Source of the DNA: Paracyclopina nana
Lineage: Eukaryota; Arthropoda; Copepoda; Cyclopoida; Cyclopettidae
Reading direction: 5' to 3'
Assembly (NCBI GenBank): GCA_019096065.1
Contig: JAGUCH010000001.1
Location: 1,178,001-1,242,000 of the forward strand
DNA: 64,000 bases
Shown here: positions 10,301 through 25,300 of the stretch, one piece after another
Position numbering within the stretch: position 1 is the first letter of the stretch
Layout of the letters: each line of letters opens with the position of its first letter
Notes under the pieces: generated by a model
Databases searched by the model: none
Seen by the model: only the letters and a program-made list of their open reading frames with translations
What the model was told of the DNA's origin: nothing
Position numbers and translations under genes: made by a program

Positions 10301-13300
10301 TAAAAATAGCTTTTTAGGTCAATCCCCAGGAGTTGCTTCTAAATTCTAATTTCGCCCCGCGAGAAAAGGAAATCTTTTTAGCATTTTCCCTCGGGCGAGA
10401 TTGGTGTGTGATGCCCTTAAAGTACCGTGCGTCCCATCAGCGTCAGACAACAAGGGCAAAAACCGCAAGTTCTCAATTTCGAGGCGTTTTGAAATCAGAA
10501 ACCACGAAGAAATGGTTCTCTGTTGGCCAACTTTCTGTTTGCGGCGAAAGAATGCGCGGAATTTCGCAATTTTATTGATATTTGTTTACGCTCACTCATT
10601 GCCTAGTGCAATTAAGGCTGCTGGGACCGTGGGTTCCAACAGTGTAGGAAAAGTGACCATTTTGATTATCTGCAGCAAAAGGGTTGCTGATTGACAAGAA
10701 AGTGGGCTTGCAAAGTCAATGGCTCTTTGGACCGGTTAAAAGCCAGCAACATGAATTATTCATGGAGTTTTGGACACGCTGTACTCCACTGTGCAGTGTG
10801 GGTAATTTTAAAAATCATCATTTTCTCCGGTTTTTCTCTTATTCAGAGTTCCTCTAATTTTTTGTGGCACCAAATTCACAAATTATACTCATCTGCAGTT
10901 CATGAAGTATGGGCGCCAAAGTGGGGGAAAAGTCCACTGTGCTGTGGTGGATTTGGGTTGGCCTCAAACAGATTTCTCCTGCATACCATCAACTGTTATA
11001 TACAGCTGCTACTATATTCACTCCCAGGGAAATTAGCCGGCAATTTTCAAGGCTGACATCTGAATTCCACCCCAAAAATCCAGTCTAGACTTGTTATCAG
11101 GTTTGTTTCTCATTAGGTGAAAAACAAGAAGTTGTTATCAGCCTTTTTGCCTCTACCTCTCAGATTGAAAAACAAAACTCCAGCTTCAGCATTGAATAAG
11201 TGCATTTTTGTGAAGGGATTATTTGGCAGAAGTGATGATGATAAGAGGCCCAATTGCACATAGTGCAAATAGTGGTATAATTTTCCAATAGAAAGTGGCC
11301 ATGTTTCAATATGAAAAGTGGCATGTCATCTCTTCTTTTATTATTATTCTTTTATTGAGGGGGCCTCTTCACTAAAAATGCCAATCATGTGTGAAAAGTA
11401 ATGGGACGTGTAATTCCAAGAATGCCATTATTAGATTCACAAAGCAGAAATTCAAATGATGAGCAGCATCAAAATGGTTGTTAGAATGGGCCACAAGCAT
11501 TTTGTGAAATCGTTGACAGCTGTGGTTTTTGAGGGTTGTGTGCACTACACAGTTCTCACGAAAATTTTCACTTGTTTCCTGGGCCTTAAAACTGCATGCA
11601 AAATGTCGCGTGTGTTGCTTGGCAGAATTTATTACAGACATTGTTCACTAGGAAAATCCTTGTAGCAGTGATGATTTCATGGATGATGTTCCGTGAGAAC
11701 TAGAAAAACTCTAGCTATGTATGAAGGGTGTATATCTTGATTGAAGTCTTGATCAAGGTTCAAGTCAGTGAGGTCCAATTTGTGGGAGCAGCACAAAGTG
11801 ACCACACCATCATTTTACTGCCTAGATATATGAGAGGAGTCAATTTTAATGTGGCCATAATTTCTGACAAGCTGTCCCTTATCTTCTGTTACTTCCAGCC
11901 CTTTTTTTGGATGTGGCTCTTTTATGATTGAGAGTGAAAGTGGTCACCACAATATAGCATGCTCAAGAGGAGCTGGTGCTTGCGAGATAGGTGTGAAAAC
12001 CTGTTTTTCTTGCACTCTGTTGATCTTGATGCACGAGCCAATAGAAACGAAAGTTTTTTCACTGCAAGATCATCTTTCCCTTTTCCATTTCCTCACTTGT
12101 AGCTTGCAGTGCGCTGGCCGTGGCGCGGCACGTGTGTTTGTTTACATTTCTGCCGGGCGCGCAGCCCACGCGTCAGCTGACAACATATCTAAAAATTCCG
12201 CCAAAAAACAACAACTAATGCAGTGGGCAGCTCGATTTGTGGTAGTTGAAGATGCTTCTTGGTACATGTGTGGATTTATGTGCCATTCCACAGGTGGTTT
12301 CACTTTTCTTCGGCATTTCTCAAATGGTTTCTTATTCCATGTGTGAGACAATCAAGAAAGTGAGCCAAGATATTTATTATCATGATTATTATTACTATAT
12401 GGCTTTTCTCTGCTCTGGCCTGACCTTTCAATTAGCTGACAGCTCGATAATAATGAGAAATTTTCCCAGACAGGCGCAGACACGCGAGCGCCATTCCACA
12501 AAAAAAAAGTGATGGCATTCAGGACAAAGTGGTGTAAAGAAGGAAGTTTCCCTCCTTTTCCAGCTTTTTTGGCACATTTTTCTCATTTTAATGGACGCCA
12601 CGCAGCGTCAAGTGTAGACGCCCAAATTACAGTAGTAACATTCATCGCCGTTGTACGCGTCATCTATGCACATGGTGGACGCAGAGGGCCATAAAAGTGA
12701 AAAAACTTTCGCCTCTCGTGGAACAAAAGTGGCCACCTACTGAATTGAAATTTAGCCAAATTGCCAATTATTGCCATCATCATGAGCATAATTGCAGGAG
12801 CCCATTTTGAAAAAAAAATATACTTTCCCTGATAAAATTAATTGATAAATAAAAAATACAGGCTTTTTTGAGGAAATGATTGTTGTGCTATGCTATTAAT
12901 TTCACCTCCTGAGAGAACGTGAAAAAACATCTGCTCTGAAATCTCACTCAATTTGATTTTGATAAATCGCACTTATTTTTACACTTTCCCCCCCGAAGTG
13001 CACAATGAAATGATGATTTTTCACATCTTTTCTTGCATCTTGGGCAAGAGCGTAACTGTACACTTTAATTAGCGACTTTTTCCCACTGTGAATTACTGCA
13101 GCAATTGAGCTCTGAGTCTCCCACTAAAAAATGTAGGCCGAGAAAATGTGCAACACACCCACACGACCAAAAAGATGAATTACAGTGGGGCAAATGCCTC
13201 AATGGAGAGAACTGGCAATTTCCAATGAAAATCATTTTAATCCAAGCCCGTTCTGTTTTTTATATAGCAAAGCTAACTTAAGCAAGGCGCTTTGAAGGTT

Positions 13301-16300
13301 AATATATACGATTTCCACGTGTTATAATTCAGTTTACCGAACCGACCTCGGATTTTGGAATGGAAACACTCTCGTAAAATTACAGCACTCGCAAGCTCGG
13401 ATTGGAAAAGCTTAAAACTCGTGATAAAATTAAAAAAAGATTTTTTCTTAAATTTCCCTAAATTCCCTAACTATGAAACTTAAACACATTTATTGCTGAG
13501 TTAATAGCCTAACAAGTGCCTTTCTTAGCTTTGATAAACTTAACAAATGGGAACGAGCTTAAGCCAAAAATATTTTATTTTAGCATGTCAGCTCTTTGCT
13601 TTTAGGCTCAATTTTGGGCCTGCTTAGCTAAAAAACAGCTAGGATTTCTTTTTGCCCTTTTTTACCATATACATAAGCTTGGTTGTTGCTGATGCGGAAT
13701 ATATCAATAATAAATTCCTAGGTGGTCTCGCTTCCTGCACAGTGGGACATCTGAGGGAGAAAACTCCCATTACAATAAGTTATGAATTATTGCTGTTGCC
13801 TGGGCAAGCCTTTACGGGAATTATTATAACCATGTTTCTGCAGGGCAGTGACCCCAAAAGTTGGTTTATTATGCTGAGCAACAGCGCACGATTTCTCGTG
13901 GTTTTTGGCGAAATGCTGCATTAGTTCGAATTGCATTGCAGCCTCTTGAAAATCTGGAGAAAATGGCCAAAAAATTGTGAATCTGACAGGCTCCTGTTTA
14001 CATTAATAAATCCACATCAATCAGCTTTAAAATCCTCTGAGTGGAAAGTTTGGGGCATTTCTCAGTGGGCAATTTCCTCATTAAAATCCGATTAACCAAT
14101 TTTCAAAGAATATGCAGAGTTTCGTTTTTATTGAGTCAGACCCTAAATAAAAGCCAACTAATTAACTTACAATAGCTCCATTTGCTTTTTTGCGCAAGCA
14201 AAGCTGACGTCGGAATTCCATAGAAATTCACTTATTTCTTGGATCAGACTCTTAAATAAAAAATCCACTTATTTTCACGAATCAGACTCTATAGTATATG
14301 TCCTGTTTTTGTAAAATCTCTGTTTTCATGGATCAGACTCTTTTGTCATTGATCAGATTAAAGTGGCAAAGTTCAAGCTTAAAAGGTTCAGACTCTAAAA
14401 TTTGCATCGTAATTTATCCATCAGAATGTTGACGAACCTTGACAATTGATTGATATTTAGCTGCTTGCGGTTTAACTTGATCACGATCGCTTCAATTTTC
14501 CGCTTCATGAAGGAAGTTAATTATTTTGGGTCATGTCAACACACATCCAAAATGTATATTCATTCCATCAGCTGATCTCATGACTTTCCTGCGAAGAAGA
14601 GCTTCTTGGCATTAATTTCTCGTTAAAGGAGGATGCAATTGAAATGCACTGCACTACTTGGAATCTTCTCAGTTTATAATGCATGTGTTTTATTCAATTT
14701 ACTACTTCTGCTCCCTTATTGCTACCCCAACCAGAAATTTTCCCTAGTTTTCTAAAAGTTATTGTAACATTTTAGCACTCCTTTGTTAGACCCATATTGA
14801 ATTTATTTCTTTCTATAACATCAACTGCCCTACCACCAATGTAAAACAATCGAAGGTGGGAGGGAAAATTGGTGGTTTCAATTTTACCTTGGTGACAAAA
14901 CACTTGATCATATCGCATTTTAGTTTAACCAAAACTCATACTGGTTAGACCAAACTGACTTTAGTCCGGACAAAAGTCAGCATTCTTGTAATGTTTAGTT
15001 TAACCAGAATCAGTTTGGTTAAACTAAAGTTTTGGTTAGACCAAACTGCGACATGAGAACCCTCTTGAGTCTAACCAAAACTGATTTTAGTTAAGCCAAA
15101 CTGATTTTGGTTAAACTAAACACTTAAAGACTTTTGTCTGGATTAAAATCAGTTTAGTTTGGTCAAAACCAGAATCAGTTTTGGTTAAACTAAAATGCGG
15201 TTGTGAGAACGCCCTGATGTAACATAATGACATGTATCTATCTCTATACTGATAAAAGTTTCACTGAGGGCTATTTAGGGACCCAATCTGAAATTCTGAG
15301 CCCTCATTGGCCAAAATAACCCTCAGTGAAACTTATGCGCTTTATCAACATAGCATCAATGATACTTTGTAACCTTGCCGCATAAGTATAATAGAAAACG
15401 CAAATTTTCAGTGTCACCTTCAATTTTTTTACATTGGTGGTCGGGCATTTAATGATACATAACGAAATATACTCAACATGGGTATAACAAAGGAGTGCTA
15501 AAATGTTACAATAACTTGTAGAAAACTAGGGTAAATTTCTGGTTGGGGCATGAGGGCTCAGAATTTCTGGAACAGAGAAACTGAGACTACAATGTGAAAA
15601 TCGAATCACGCAACCATTGTTGTTTATTTTTTACAGCTCCACAATTTGGCGGAAAATGAGAAGCAAATCAAGTCGAAGACGAAGCAAAATTTGGAGCTGA
15701 GTGCGAAAAACAGGGAATTGACGCAAAGCCTCAAGCAGCTGCATCAAACGTTTCTCGCCTCAAACCAGGTAAGCTGAATTTAAAAAATGGACAAAGTCAC
15801 GATGGCGAAAGTAGCTGCGAAAATGCACAACTCATCCACAAACAATTTCAGTCATGCTGCATTTTGACGCACAAATTCTCGAATCCCAATTGTGGTGTGG
15901 CCAAATATCTCGAGACATTTGATATTTGAAAGCTAATAACTGAAAGTAAAAGTTGCACTTTCATTCATTGACCTTTTAGTGTGTCACTTTTTATGGGACA
16001 ATCTCCTACTTGATCTGCATTTTCAATGCCAGTGATTGGACTTTGCAAAAGATGCAAGATTGCGCAAAAATAACGAAAGAGCCTAATTCCTGCAAGCAAA
16101 AGAGCTGACAGTGCGAAATATGTGCTTTATTAGCATGTTTCACTGGTGCTTTGCTAATTGAGCCATAAAGGCTTTAAAAAGGGCAAAATTGAAAATTAAC
16201 TTTGGCAATCAAAAGGATATAACTTTTTAGGCCCATTTTTAAAAAATAGCACGCTTTTCAAGCTATTCTTTGATTTTTTCACTTTTTTGCAAGCTGATGT

Positions 16301-19300
16301 CAATTCTGTTATTAAAGGAATTGAGAAAAGCTTGAAAAAATAAGTTTATTACGGCAATTGAAATTATTTTGGTCGTGCTCCTTAGCTCCAAAAATATAGT
16401 TTATTTTCGTTCAAAAATCACGCCAAAATGGCTAAAAAGTTATAGACAATTAAATATTTTTTCCAGCTTTCTCGGCTTGTTTTTCAAACATTTTCCTAGC
16501 AAAATATCAACCCTAAATTGAATAATGAATATTGTCAGCTCTTTGTTCATAGGCTTTAGTAGAGTCCCATCACCGTTAAGAGAACCGCGATATGGAAAAA
16601 ATAGAATCTGCATAAAATTGATGGCGTAATTTTTTATCTTGTGGTTATTTTCTCACCTTGCTTCTTTTGATTTTATCCAAGATACGCAAGGCCGAGGTGG
16701 CTTGAATTTCCCCGGATAAAATATATTTATGCGAGTTGGATTAGGCCTATTTTGAAATTCAAGGGTGGTGGGCGATTTGCCATTTAATCACACGGTTGTA
16801 CAAAAATCGTGACTTTTGCCGAGCTCGTGCCCAAAGTTGCAAAAAAGGTCTAAGCTAATAATATAACTTTCACGAGAGCTGACTGATCTTTTTAGAGCAT
16901 GGACATTTTCGCCATTCATAATAGCTCAGCTCCAAAACTACTCGAGTATAATAATAATGGCCGCAGTGAAATTCTCGTTGCGTAGCCGTCGTAAATTACG
17001 CTTATGAAAATTATTTATGGCCTCTGAGATAAGAATCAAAGCAAACCTTTTAAAAGGTGCCCTGGTCATTTCCCATGTACATTTTCAATCAAAACTTCAT
17101 GCGCATGAAAAGCAAGGAATGTCTAACCTCAAAGAATGTCCAACTTGTTCATAAACAAACATTATGTGAAAATCAGGTCAAAATGGCTAGAAAGAGCTTT
17201 TGAATTATTTTTTTGCAAAAAAGCCAATTTTGGCAAAAAAGTAATAAAAAATCACTAGGAATTGCAATTTCTTCTGGGTTTTTTTTTGGCTAAATATCGC
17301 ATTTTATGAAGCAGTAGTCTATTTTAGCACGGATTTTTGCCCAAAAAATTCCGCACGTTCTGAAAAAAAATTGCGGCCTAAAATAATTATGAAATGAAAA
17401 TGAATTGAAAAAGGCGTCAGCTCTTTGGTGGCAGGAATTAGGTAAACGAGATCGTGGGAGTGATAACATTCACGAAAACTACAAGGGAAGAAATGACGTT
17501 TCTCTTCCGTATTAGGACTGTATATTAGACATTAGAGTACGCGCGCGTAACAATTCTGATGACTTCGCATGAACACCTTTCATTTTGGGCTTAATGAAGG
17601 CTCAGATCATCGACTCCTTTTAAAAGTCGTCATCTTCATGATCTGCGCACCGTTCCGTATGTTAATTATCTGCATTTTCGCATATTTTCTTGGGTATGTA
17701 GGAGAGAAAAAAATGCGGAGAAAACGGCCCCCAAGTGGGCCTAATTTCTCTCAGCAGCTGCAAATGCCAATTTCCGCTTCTCAGACAGGCGTAAAATTGG
17801 GCGACATACACAATTTATTACTATCTGTTGGCTGCTTTCAAGGTTTCCTTTTCGGATATCTTGTTAACCACCAGAAATCCCTTTGAAAAATGAGCCTCTG
17901 TCACAGCTCTTACATTCATTCAATGTGACACTTGGTGTTTTTCAATCAGCTGGGGAAAAATGAGAAACTCCGCGCGTTGAAATCTCCCAACCTTAGGAAT
18001 TTTTACGAATGCCTTTCTGCATGAAGGGAGGAAAATTGTCACTTTTAAGACTACTCTTAAAAGTAAACTACCAAAGCAAAGTTTGCTTAAGTTTCAGTGC
18101 CAAACTGGTTAATTCTGAATTAAAATCTATCTCACGAATTAATAAGAACCATAAACTCTCAAGTTGCAGGGTTATTCCTACAAAGATTTAGCTGAAAAGA
18201 TCAAGAGTTATTCCAAATTATGCCCTAAATTTGCCAACTCGATTCTTGGTTCAACTAGTTGTGGAGCCTGGAATTTTACGCTAATGCTTTATTAATTCGA
18301 TTTTAATGAGTAGAGATACACGAAATTCCCGTAAGTTGACTGAGAAAACGACCTAACCTTGGATTCATATGACACAAATTGATGATAAATTATTATGAAA
18401 TGTTTGGAAAAAATAGAGTTTGTTTTAGTACTGATTATAGCAAGACTAATTACAAAACAGGTGTATTTTTCTCAGTTAAGCATGCATATTTCTGTTTTTG
18501 ACATCAACAGTTAGGTTCAATTAGATTCGCCAAAATGAAACAGTTTCAAAATTATTTTTTGAGGATTGTTGATGTAGCCAGAAATGCGATTGCATCCTTG
18601 AAAAAAGGCATGCTATGATTTCACCTTTATCCAGCCATTTTCGCAAGTCATGACACTCACACAGTCAGGCAAAAACTGCACTTATTAATGCCAGGCCATT
18701 GAAAATATCTAGAGCTCAATTTGGCGGAAGAAAACATAAAGGCTTAGCTTTTTATCCACCACATTACAAAAGTTGCTGTGTTGAACTTGAAAGGTTTCTC
18801 TTTTTTGCCTGGTTGATCTAAAAAAAACGTGATTAAGGAAGTCAAAGCCAAGACAAAAATCTCTCTTTTATGAGCTTGCGAGATTCCTTGATGACGGCTC
18901 GTATTTAAGCCCAATCTTATTATCATATAACTGAATCCAAATCCTGGATATTTGCTGAAAAGTGGAAAGAAAGTTTTTGCTCCAATTAGTTAAAGCCTGA
19001 GGCTGAGAAAAACAAACTTGATTTCCAATTAAGATACTACAGAAAAACTTGGTGTGCTAACAAAGACCTTAGTAGCCCGTTCTCATATTTTTCTAGCTTG
19101 GCTCCTATAATGCTGAGCAAGGCTCTTTGGAGGCGCATATCTCAACAACTACTGAGCCGGTCGGCACCAAACTTGGTAGGATTCGTCAGTAGGCCCTGAT
19201 AATTGTTCATGCCAAAATTCATCCAGATTGAAGGCTGAATAGTGGAGGCCATTTTTCCCGTTATAAATGTTAAGCAAAGCTGCCTTGCTTCACATTTTAA

Positions 19301-22300
19301 ACGGCCTCCAGTTAGGAGCCTCGGATCTCAACCAAATTTGGCACACAGCCATAGATAGTCTCACTAAAGAATCCTACCAAGTTTGGTTCCAATCGGCTCA
19401 GTCATTGCTGAGTTATTCGCTTCCAAAGAGCTTTGCTTAACTTCATAGAGCTTTGCTTAGCTAACTTGAGAACGGGCTATGAACGGCCTCCAGTTGGGAG
19501 CCTCGGATCTCAACCAAATTTGGCACACAGCCGTAGATAGTCTCACTGAAGAATCCAACTAAGTCTGGTTCCAATCGGCTCAGTCATTGCTGAGTTATTC
19601 GCCTCCAAAGAGCTTTGCTTAACTTCATGGAGCTTTGCTTAACTAATATGAGAACGGGCTATTTTCGAGAAGGAAGAGCATCATTTTGAGCAACTGACAA
19701 GGTCAGGATTTTCCACGCTTTATTATGTCCAAGTCTTGTAATGCTCAAGAATAAGTAGGCGGCATTTTTTGGCAATGTACGTGTTGCAAAACGAAGCTGG
19801 TGGTCAAAAGCTGTGAGATGTTGCATGGATGTGAAGAAAAAACCCGTTCCATTTCAACTTCCTGGCAATTTTTGCAAAGATGAGAGCAGACATCTTCCAA
19901 TTTTTGATGTCATAATTAGATACATATTTTGTATGGAGATTTGGGATTTATGCCTGAATTGAACACATTTTCGAAGAGTTGACATGGTTTGGAAGCTTAC
20001 ACTACCTAGTTTTTTTAAGGGTGTTTTTAAAAGGGGTGGAGCAGAATGACAAGCACTTTATGAAGGGCCATTTGACTAAAAGCTTCCTTTGCTTTGGCAA
20101 AAAATCCATCACACATCAATTGATTCCTTTTTTTCTGCCTAATGTCACAATTTCAGTCTTTTGAATTGTGGCCCCCAAAAAAGCCAAGAAATTTTTTTTT
20201 TAATTTTTTGGCTGAATTTGAAGCAAGTCAAGCTTTAAATCCTTCTTGAGTTTGCAGTTTCCGCGTCATTTCAGCACCCAAATAAAACGACGCCCTTGTA
20301 TATAACCATGTTGTGATTTTTTTGCCGCCATTCCATTATTTATTGCCCACCCTTTGGCAGCCTCGAAAAAGGGGCCAAAAATGGCTAATTTCAGAAGATG
20401 TGAGCTGGAACGTTCTACGTGATCCAAAACTAATTTTTCTTCTTCTTTTACGTGAGGTCATAATAATAAAGCCATTAAAAAAGAACCTGCTGTGGCTTTT
20501 AGTGTTGATGGCTATTTAAATGTAAAGTTATGGATAATAAGTGCAATAAGCTGTAATGGCAACACAATGGGAAAATTGCTCCATGGCTGAATCTTCAGAC
20601 CTTGAGACTTTATTTATGAATTTGCCGTCAAAAATGAATGACATCACTTAATATAAGGCAAAAAAACTTCCGCACTTCTCAAAGCAGCAGATGATGCTAA
20701 AATTAATAGATTTTAAGAGACCACCCAGTGACTTTTCCAATTTTTTACATTTGATTGATTTTCGATTTTCCCCCTCATTTCAGATTGATCCAGCCAATGT
20801 GGAGGCTCTTCAATGTAAACTGGAGCAAAAGGATAAAGAAATATGCGCACTCAAGCAGTCAGCTAAGGTAAATGTTGTAATGCATGTAACGCTAATGGGA
20901 CATTATTTTTCGAACGTGGGCATGGCCATGAAAACAGAAAAAAAAAACTGTTGCACAATTCCCCAGCCGTTTTTGCTGCTGCTCTACTTGAAATGTCCCA
21001 CCATAAAAGAGCATTATTCTGTGGGAGGCAAAAAAAAACAACCCAGTTATATTTACAGATTTGGGCCCAAATATTGCATGGGATTTTGCTGCAAAAATAA
21101 GAAATATATGAAATTTCCCTCATGTGGTAACAATGATTTGTGTGATGTCCTTCAGAGGATATTGAGATCTTTCTCAGCAGATTTGACAGATGCATTGTAT
21201 GCAAAATTCAAAAAGAGCCATTTTCGCAACCAGTTTTGCTCCATATGTTTCAGGAACGCGAGAGGAAGATGGAAAAGATGCATCTCATGCTCAAGAAGCA
21301 TCGGCCTCCAAAGAAGGTATACAATATAATAAACAATTATTGCTCAAAAGAAAAATATGCACTTTTTGCAGCCATCCAGTTCATTGTGCAGAGCTTAAAG
21401 CATCCATCAATTTGAAATCTGAAACCTGGCCACTTTTTGCCATTAATACAGTTTTATGTGGCAGTGATGCATTATAGGGGAATTTAGGGCTTTTTATGCA
21501 TGTGAATTGTGATATGCCTTTAATGCTACATGACCATTCATCTTGAAATCGATGACACACCGTGTAGTTGGCATATTCCTTATGCATGCTATTTCCTTTG
21601 ATTGTTCTTTTTTGCCTTCTTCTCAAATGCAGGAAATGTCACACTTTAATACACTCTACACCTAATTTTGAGCATCAGAGGACTTTGTAAACAAAGCAAA
21701 TCACAAACCTACTATCTTCTTAGCTAATTTGGTTCCTTGAAAGATTATTGCAAGTTATTAAGCCTATTTTGCCATTAATCACGCAGAGATAAGACCTTTT
21801 GAGTCATGGTTGTTGTTTCCAATAATTATTATTAGTTACTTTTTTATCAGCACCCATCTTGAAATGTTCTTTTGTTCAGTTCCTCAAGTTATTTCCATTC
21901 TTCTTGCAGGAAAACCAAGAGGAGAAGAATGTGGCAGCTCCAGCTTTATCAAGTTCATCTTTCATGGAGTTGCTGGCTGAAAATGCCGAGCTGAAGAAGA
22001 AAATGGCTCTTTTGGCACCACCTATGAATTATGCTGAGGACAACAACAACCCTTGGAAGCAAGAATTGGCCAGGGCTGAGGCCAAAATTGAGGATCTTAC
22101 CAAAGCTCTAGAGGACAGGATTTCAGAGGTGGACTTGATTGAGGAGAAAACAAAGCTGGTGGAATGCAATGCAATCTTGGCTGAAAAGTTGCAAAATCAG
22201 CAGGCAGAACTGGCCAAGTCTGTGTCTCAGTTGCAGGATGCTAGAGATCAGGCTGATTTGCTAGAATTCAGAGTTCTGGAGCTTGAAGAGGAAATTGAAA

Positions 22301-25300
22301 AGGTGAATTGCCAAACTGCATTTTTTTAAAGGCCCAGTATAAAAAGAAATGTTTAATGAAGCTCGGTAGTGTGCTGTCAATTCAATAAAGTGCAATACCG
22401 ATTTACCTATTACAGAGCAAGCCAGCTAAGAATGATGATGAAGAGACTGAACTGGATGCCAGCATTTACAGTGATTCTGGATGCAATTCTTCCATCACAA
22501 CTGATGTGGATATTCTTGAACTTCACCACCAGGATTTCAGGGTAAGAGTTGTTTATCTTTTAGAAAACCTCTGTAAGTGGACAGGTTTGCAAAAATGTCT
22601 CCCCACTACCTTTTACAGAATGAAAAAGTGGCAGATACCAAATTCAGGTTGCACAAATTAATGATGCATACTCCTCAAACTCAAGATAAATCCCTGCTGG
22701 TCCAGACAGTTGCCCTGTTTGAAGCTTTGCTGGGGAAAATCAAGCAGCTCCAGGAGGACAATGAATCACTCAGGAAACTCATTGAAAACAACACTGAAAT
22801 GGACTCTGTCACAAAGGACAGAGACCAAATTGTGCTTGAGTTGGAATCCACCAGAAACCAACTGGATGAGGCCAAGCAGACAATTGTGGCATTGACCCAT
22901 TCAACAGCCAGCTATGAAGGACAACTGATGTCACTGAGCCTGGAAATCGAGAAATCTGAGCTGAAGAACACCAAACACTCCAAGGTGGAGGAGGTGCTGC
23001 AGAAACAAGTGACTGAGCTGCAAGTCAAGCTGGAATCTGCGCAAAAAGGGCGTCAGGCTGAGAGTGAAATGGCTCAAGAAGCCATGCAGAAATCCTCTCA
23101 TCTGGAAAGATCAGTGAGTGAGCTCAATGCTAAGCTCAAAGGATTGATGGAGGAAAACTCAGACCTCAAAGAGCAGCTCTACTCCCTTCTTGAGAATCAC
23201 ACTACCAAAAGCTGTGGATCAGAAACTAGCAAGGTGCCATCAGATTTGTCAGAACACAGGGACTCCACCAAAGGCTCATCCTCTTCTGGGGTGTCAAGTG
23301 ACCTGAGTGACTCTAGTGACCATGAGAGTGATGACCACTCAAAGGTCTATGACTTTAGGGCAGAAGCCAGCACTCAAACAGCCAGCCTGGAGGATCAAAG
23401 ATCAGAGTTGACCCATCTCACCATGGAGGTGGAGAAGTTGTCCAAATTCAAGGCTCTCATAGCAAGCCAAGACAGCCATCATATTGACAACAAAGGTAGA
23501 AATGGGGAAGAGCTAGCAGATTTGAGGCTGGAATGCAAACAATTGGTGACCAGGAAGAACAGCCTTGAGACTGAGTTGGAAAACTACAAGGGAGAAATCT
23601 CCATCTTGAGGCAAAAACTTGTTGAAGGAGGGGCAGAGTCCAGCCAGAAAATGACCTCTTTGGAAATGGTTGAATTCAGCCTCAGAAGTCAGCTGAAAGA
23701 GTGGGAAAAGAAGTATGAGGCATTGAAGAAGAACCACCAAGTTTTATTGGAGGAAAAGTGTGAATTGGAGGAGGCTGAGAATGACAGCAGACTGAATGCT
23801 CAAAGGTGGGAGCAGCAGCATAGGGCCACAGTGGAGAAAACAGAAGTGCTCAATGAGCAGCTCAATTTTGAGAGAAAGTCTTCCAATATTCTCAAGAGTG
23901 AGCTGGACAACACTAGAGCCCACTTGGATGATGCCAGAAATGAAGTGGGCTACCTTGAGGCCCTGGTGCAGAGATATGAGCAAAGAGTCTTTGACCTGGA
24001 AGAGCTGGAAGTTGAGCTGAGAGAAAAATTGTCTCTCCTTGAAGGCGCTGTCCACTTCTCAGTTTGGTGGAACTCCATTCTGATGAATCAAGGCACAAGG
24101 ATCCCAGCCAGGCCTATGTTGGTCAACTACTCATCAAACATGAACAATCAGGCAGCTTTTGTCATTGAAAACAATGAGGATGAGTGGCAAGCCATGATTG
24201 AGCAGCTGAGAGCTGAGAAAATGCAGCTGACTCAAACACTCAATGCAATGATGGCTGAGAAGGAAAGTCTTGCCATCTCCTTGGAGGGAAACCAAGAGGA
24301 CAAAATTCAGAGGATCTTGACTTTGGAGGACAAGTGAGTTGATTCAATATAAAACATTGTAAATGCTAAAATCTCCTTTCAGGCTGTCTGAGCTCCAAAC
24401 TGAGGCTGTTGAACATAAGAAGCAATGTACTCTGGAAATTGCTCAGCTCAAGGAAAAGCTGAGCAGTCATGAATTGGATGAGGACAAGACACCCAAAGTC
24501 TCCTTAGATGATAGGGAGGAAGCCTACCGGCAAACTATTGCAGAGGCTGACTCACTCTTGTCAAAATTGGAATCTGACTACAAAGCCACCATAAGGTAAT
24601 TTTGAACATATGTGTAAACTTAAATAGTGCAATAATATGATGATTTTTTTTGTAGCCACTTGCAAGCTGAAAAGTCTCAGCTAGAGGACCAGGTGAGGAT
24701 CCTGGAGCAATCTCAGGGACACTTGAAGAACCAGTTGGCCAGGTTAGTCAATGACACTGAGAGGAAGGATGAAATGGCTGACCTAGCCGAAAGGCTCTTA
24801 GCCTCTGAAAGGAGAGAGCTAGACCTGAAGGAAAAGCTCCATGCCATCACAAAGGCTGAGAAGGAACTTGAACTCACCCTCAGTGAGCAGAGGAAGGTCA
24901 ATGAAGACTTGAAACGTGACCTCAAAGATCAGGATGAAATCCTTCAGTCCTCAATGAAATATCAGCAGGAGAATCAAAAACTGAGCAGTGACCTGTCAAG
25001 GCTGAGGGAAACTGAGTCATTCCTCTCAGGCAGAGTGGAGGAGCTTGAGCAGGAAGCATCAAGCTTGAAGAACAGCTTAGTCAATGTGGACAAGAAAATC
25101 TGGGACAGAGACAGGAAATGGCAGGAAAAGGTGGACAGCCTGGAAGATGAACTGGCCACTTCCATCACTCACTCTGAAGACACCAGGACTCAGCATAGTC
25201 TCAAGATTGAGGTGGAAGGCTTGAAGGCTCAAAGTGTGGAGCTTCAGAGGGCCTTGCAAGAGAAGGCTCAAGAGGCTGAGAAATCTGAAGCTGCCTTCAG

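Larger units (their letters stand above)
4797..15636. other. 10.8-kb first intron of the coiled-coil gene
   Basis: It contains a complete minus-strand gene (6123-7617), repeats at 5377-6050, a CAT/ATC microsatellite near 8625-8650, low-complexity AATTTCGAA-type sequence at 8310-8480 and a MITE complex at 14726-15548. The remaining stretches (7618-8300, 8650-14725) show only short open frames without domains, paired splice sites or codon bias. Confidence 0.6.

Noticed and set aside
10333..10694. Two overlapping frames of 81 and 97 codons
   Set aside because: Overlap in different frames, no domain or codon bias, inside a large intron.
17569..17886. 105-codon frame with a hydrophobic segment
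   Set aside because: No recognisable domain, lies in an intron of AT-rich DNA, no support beyond length.
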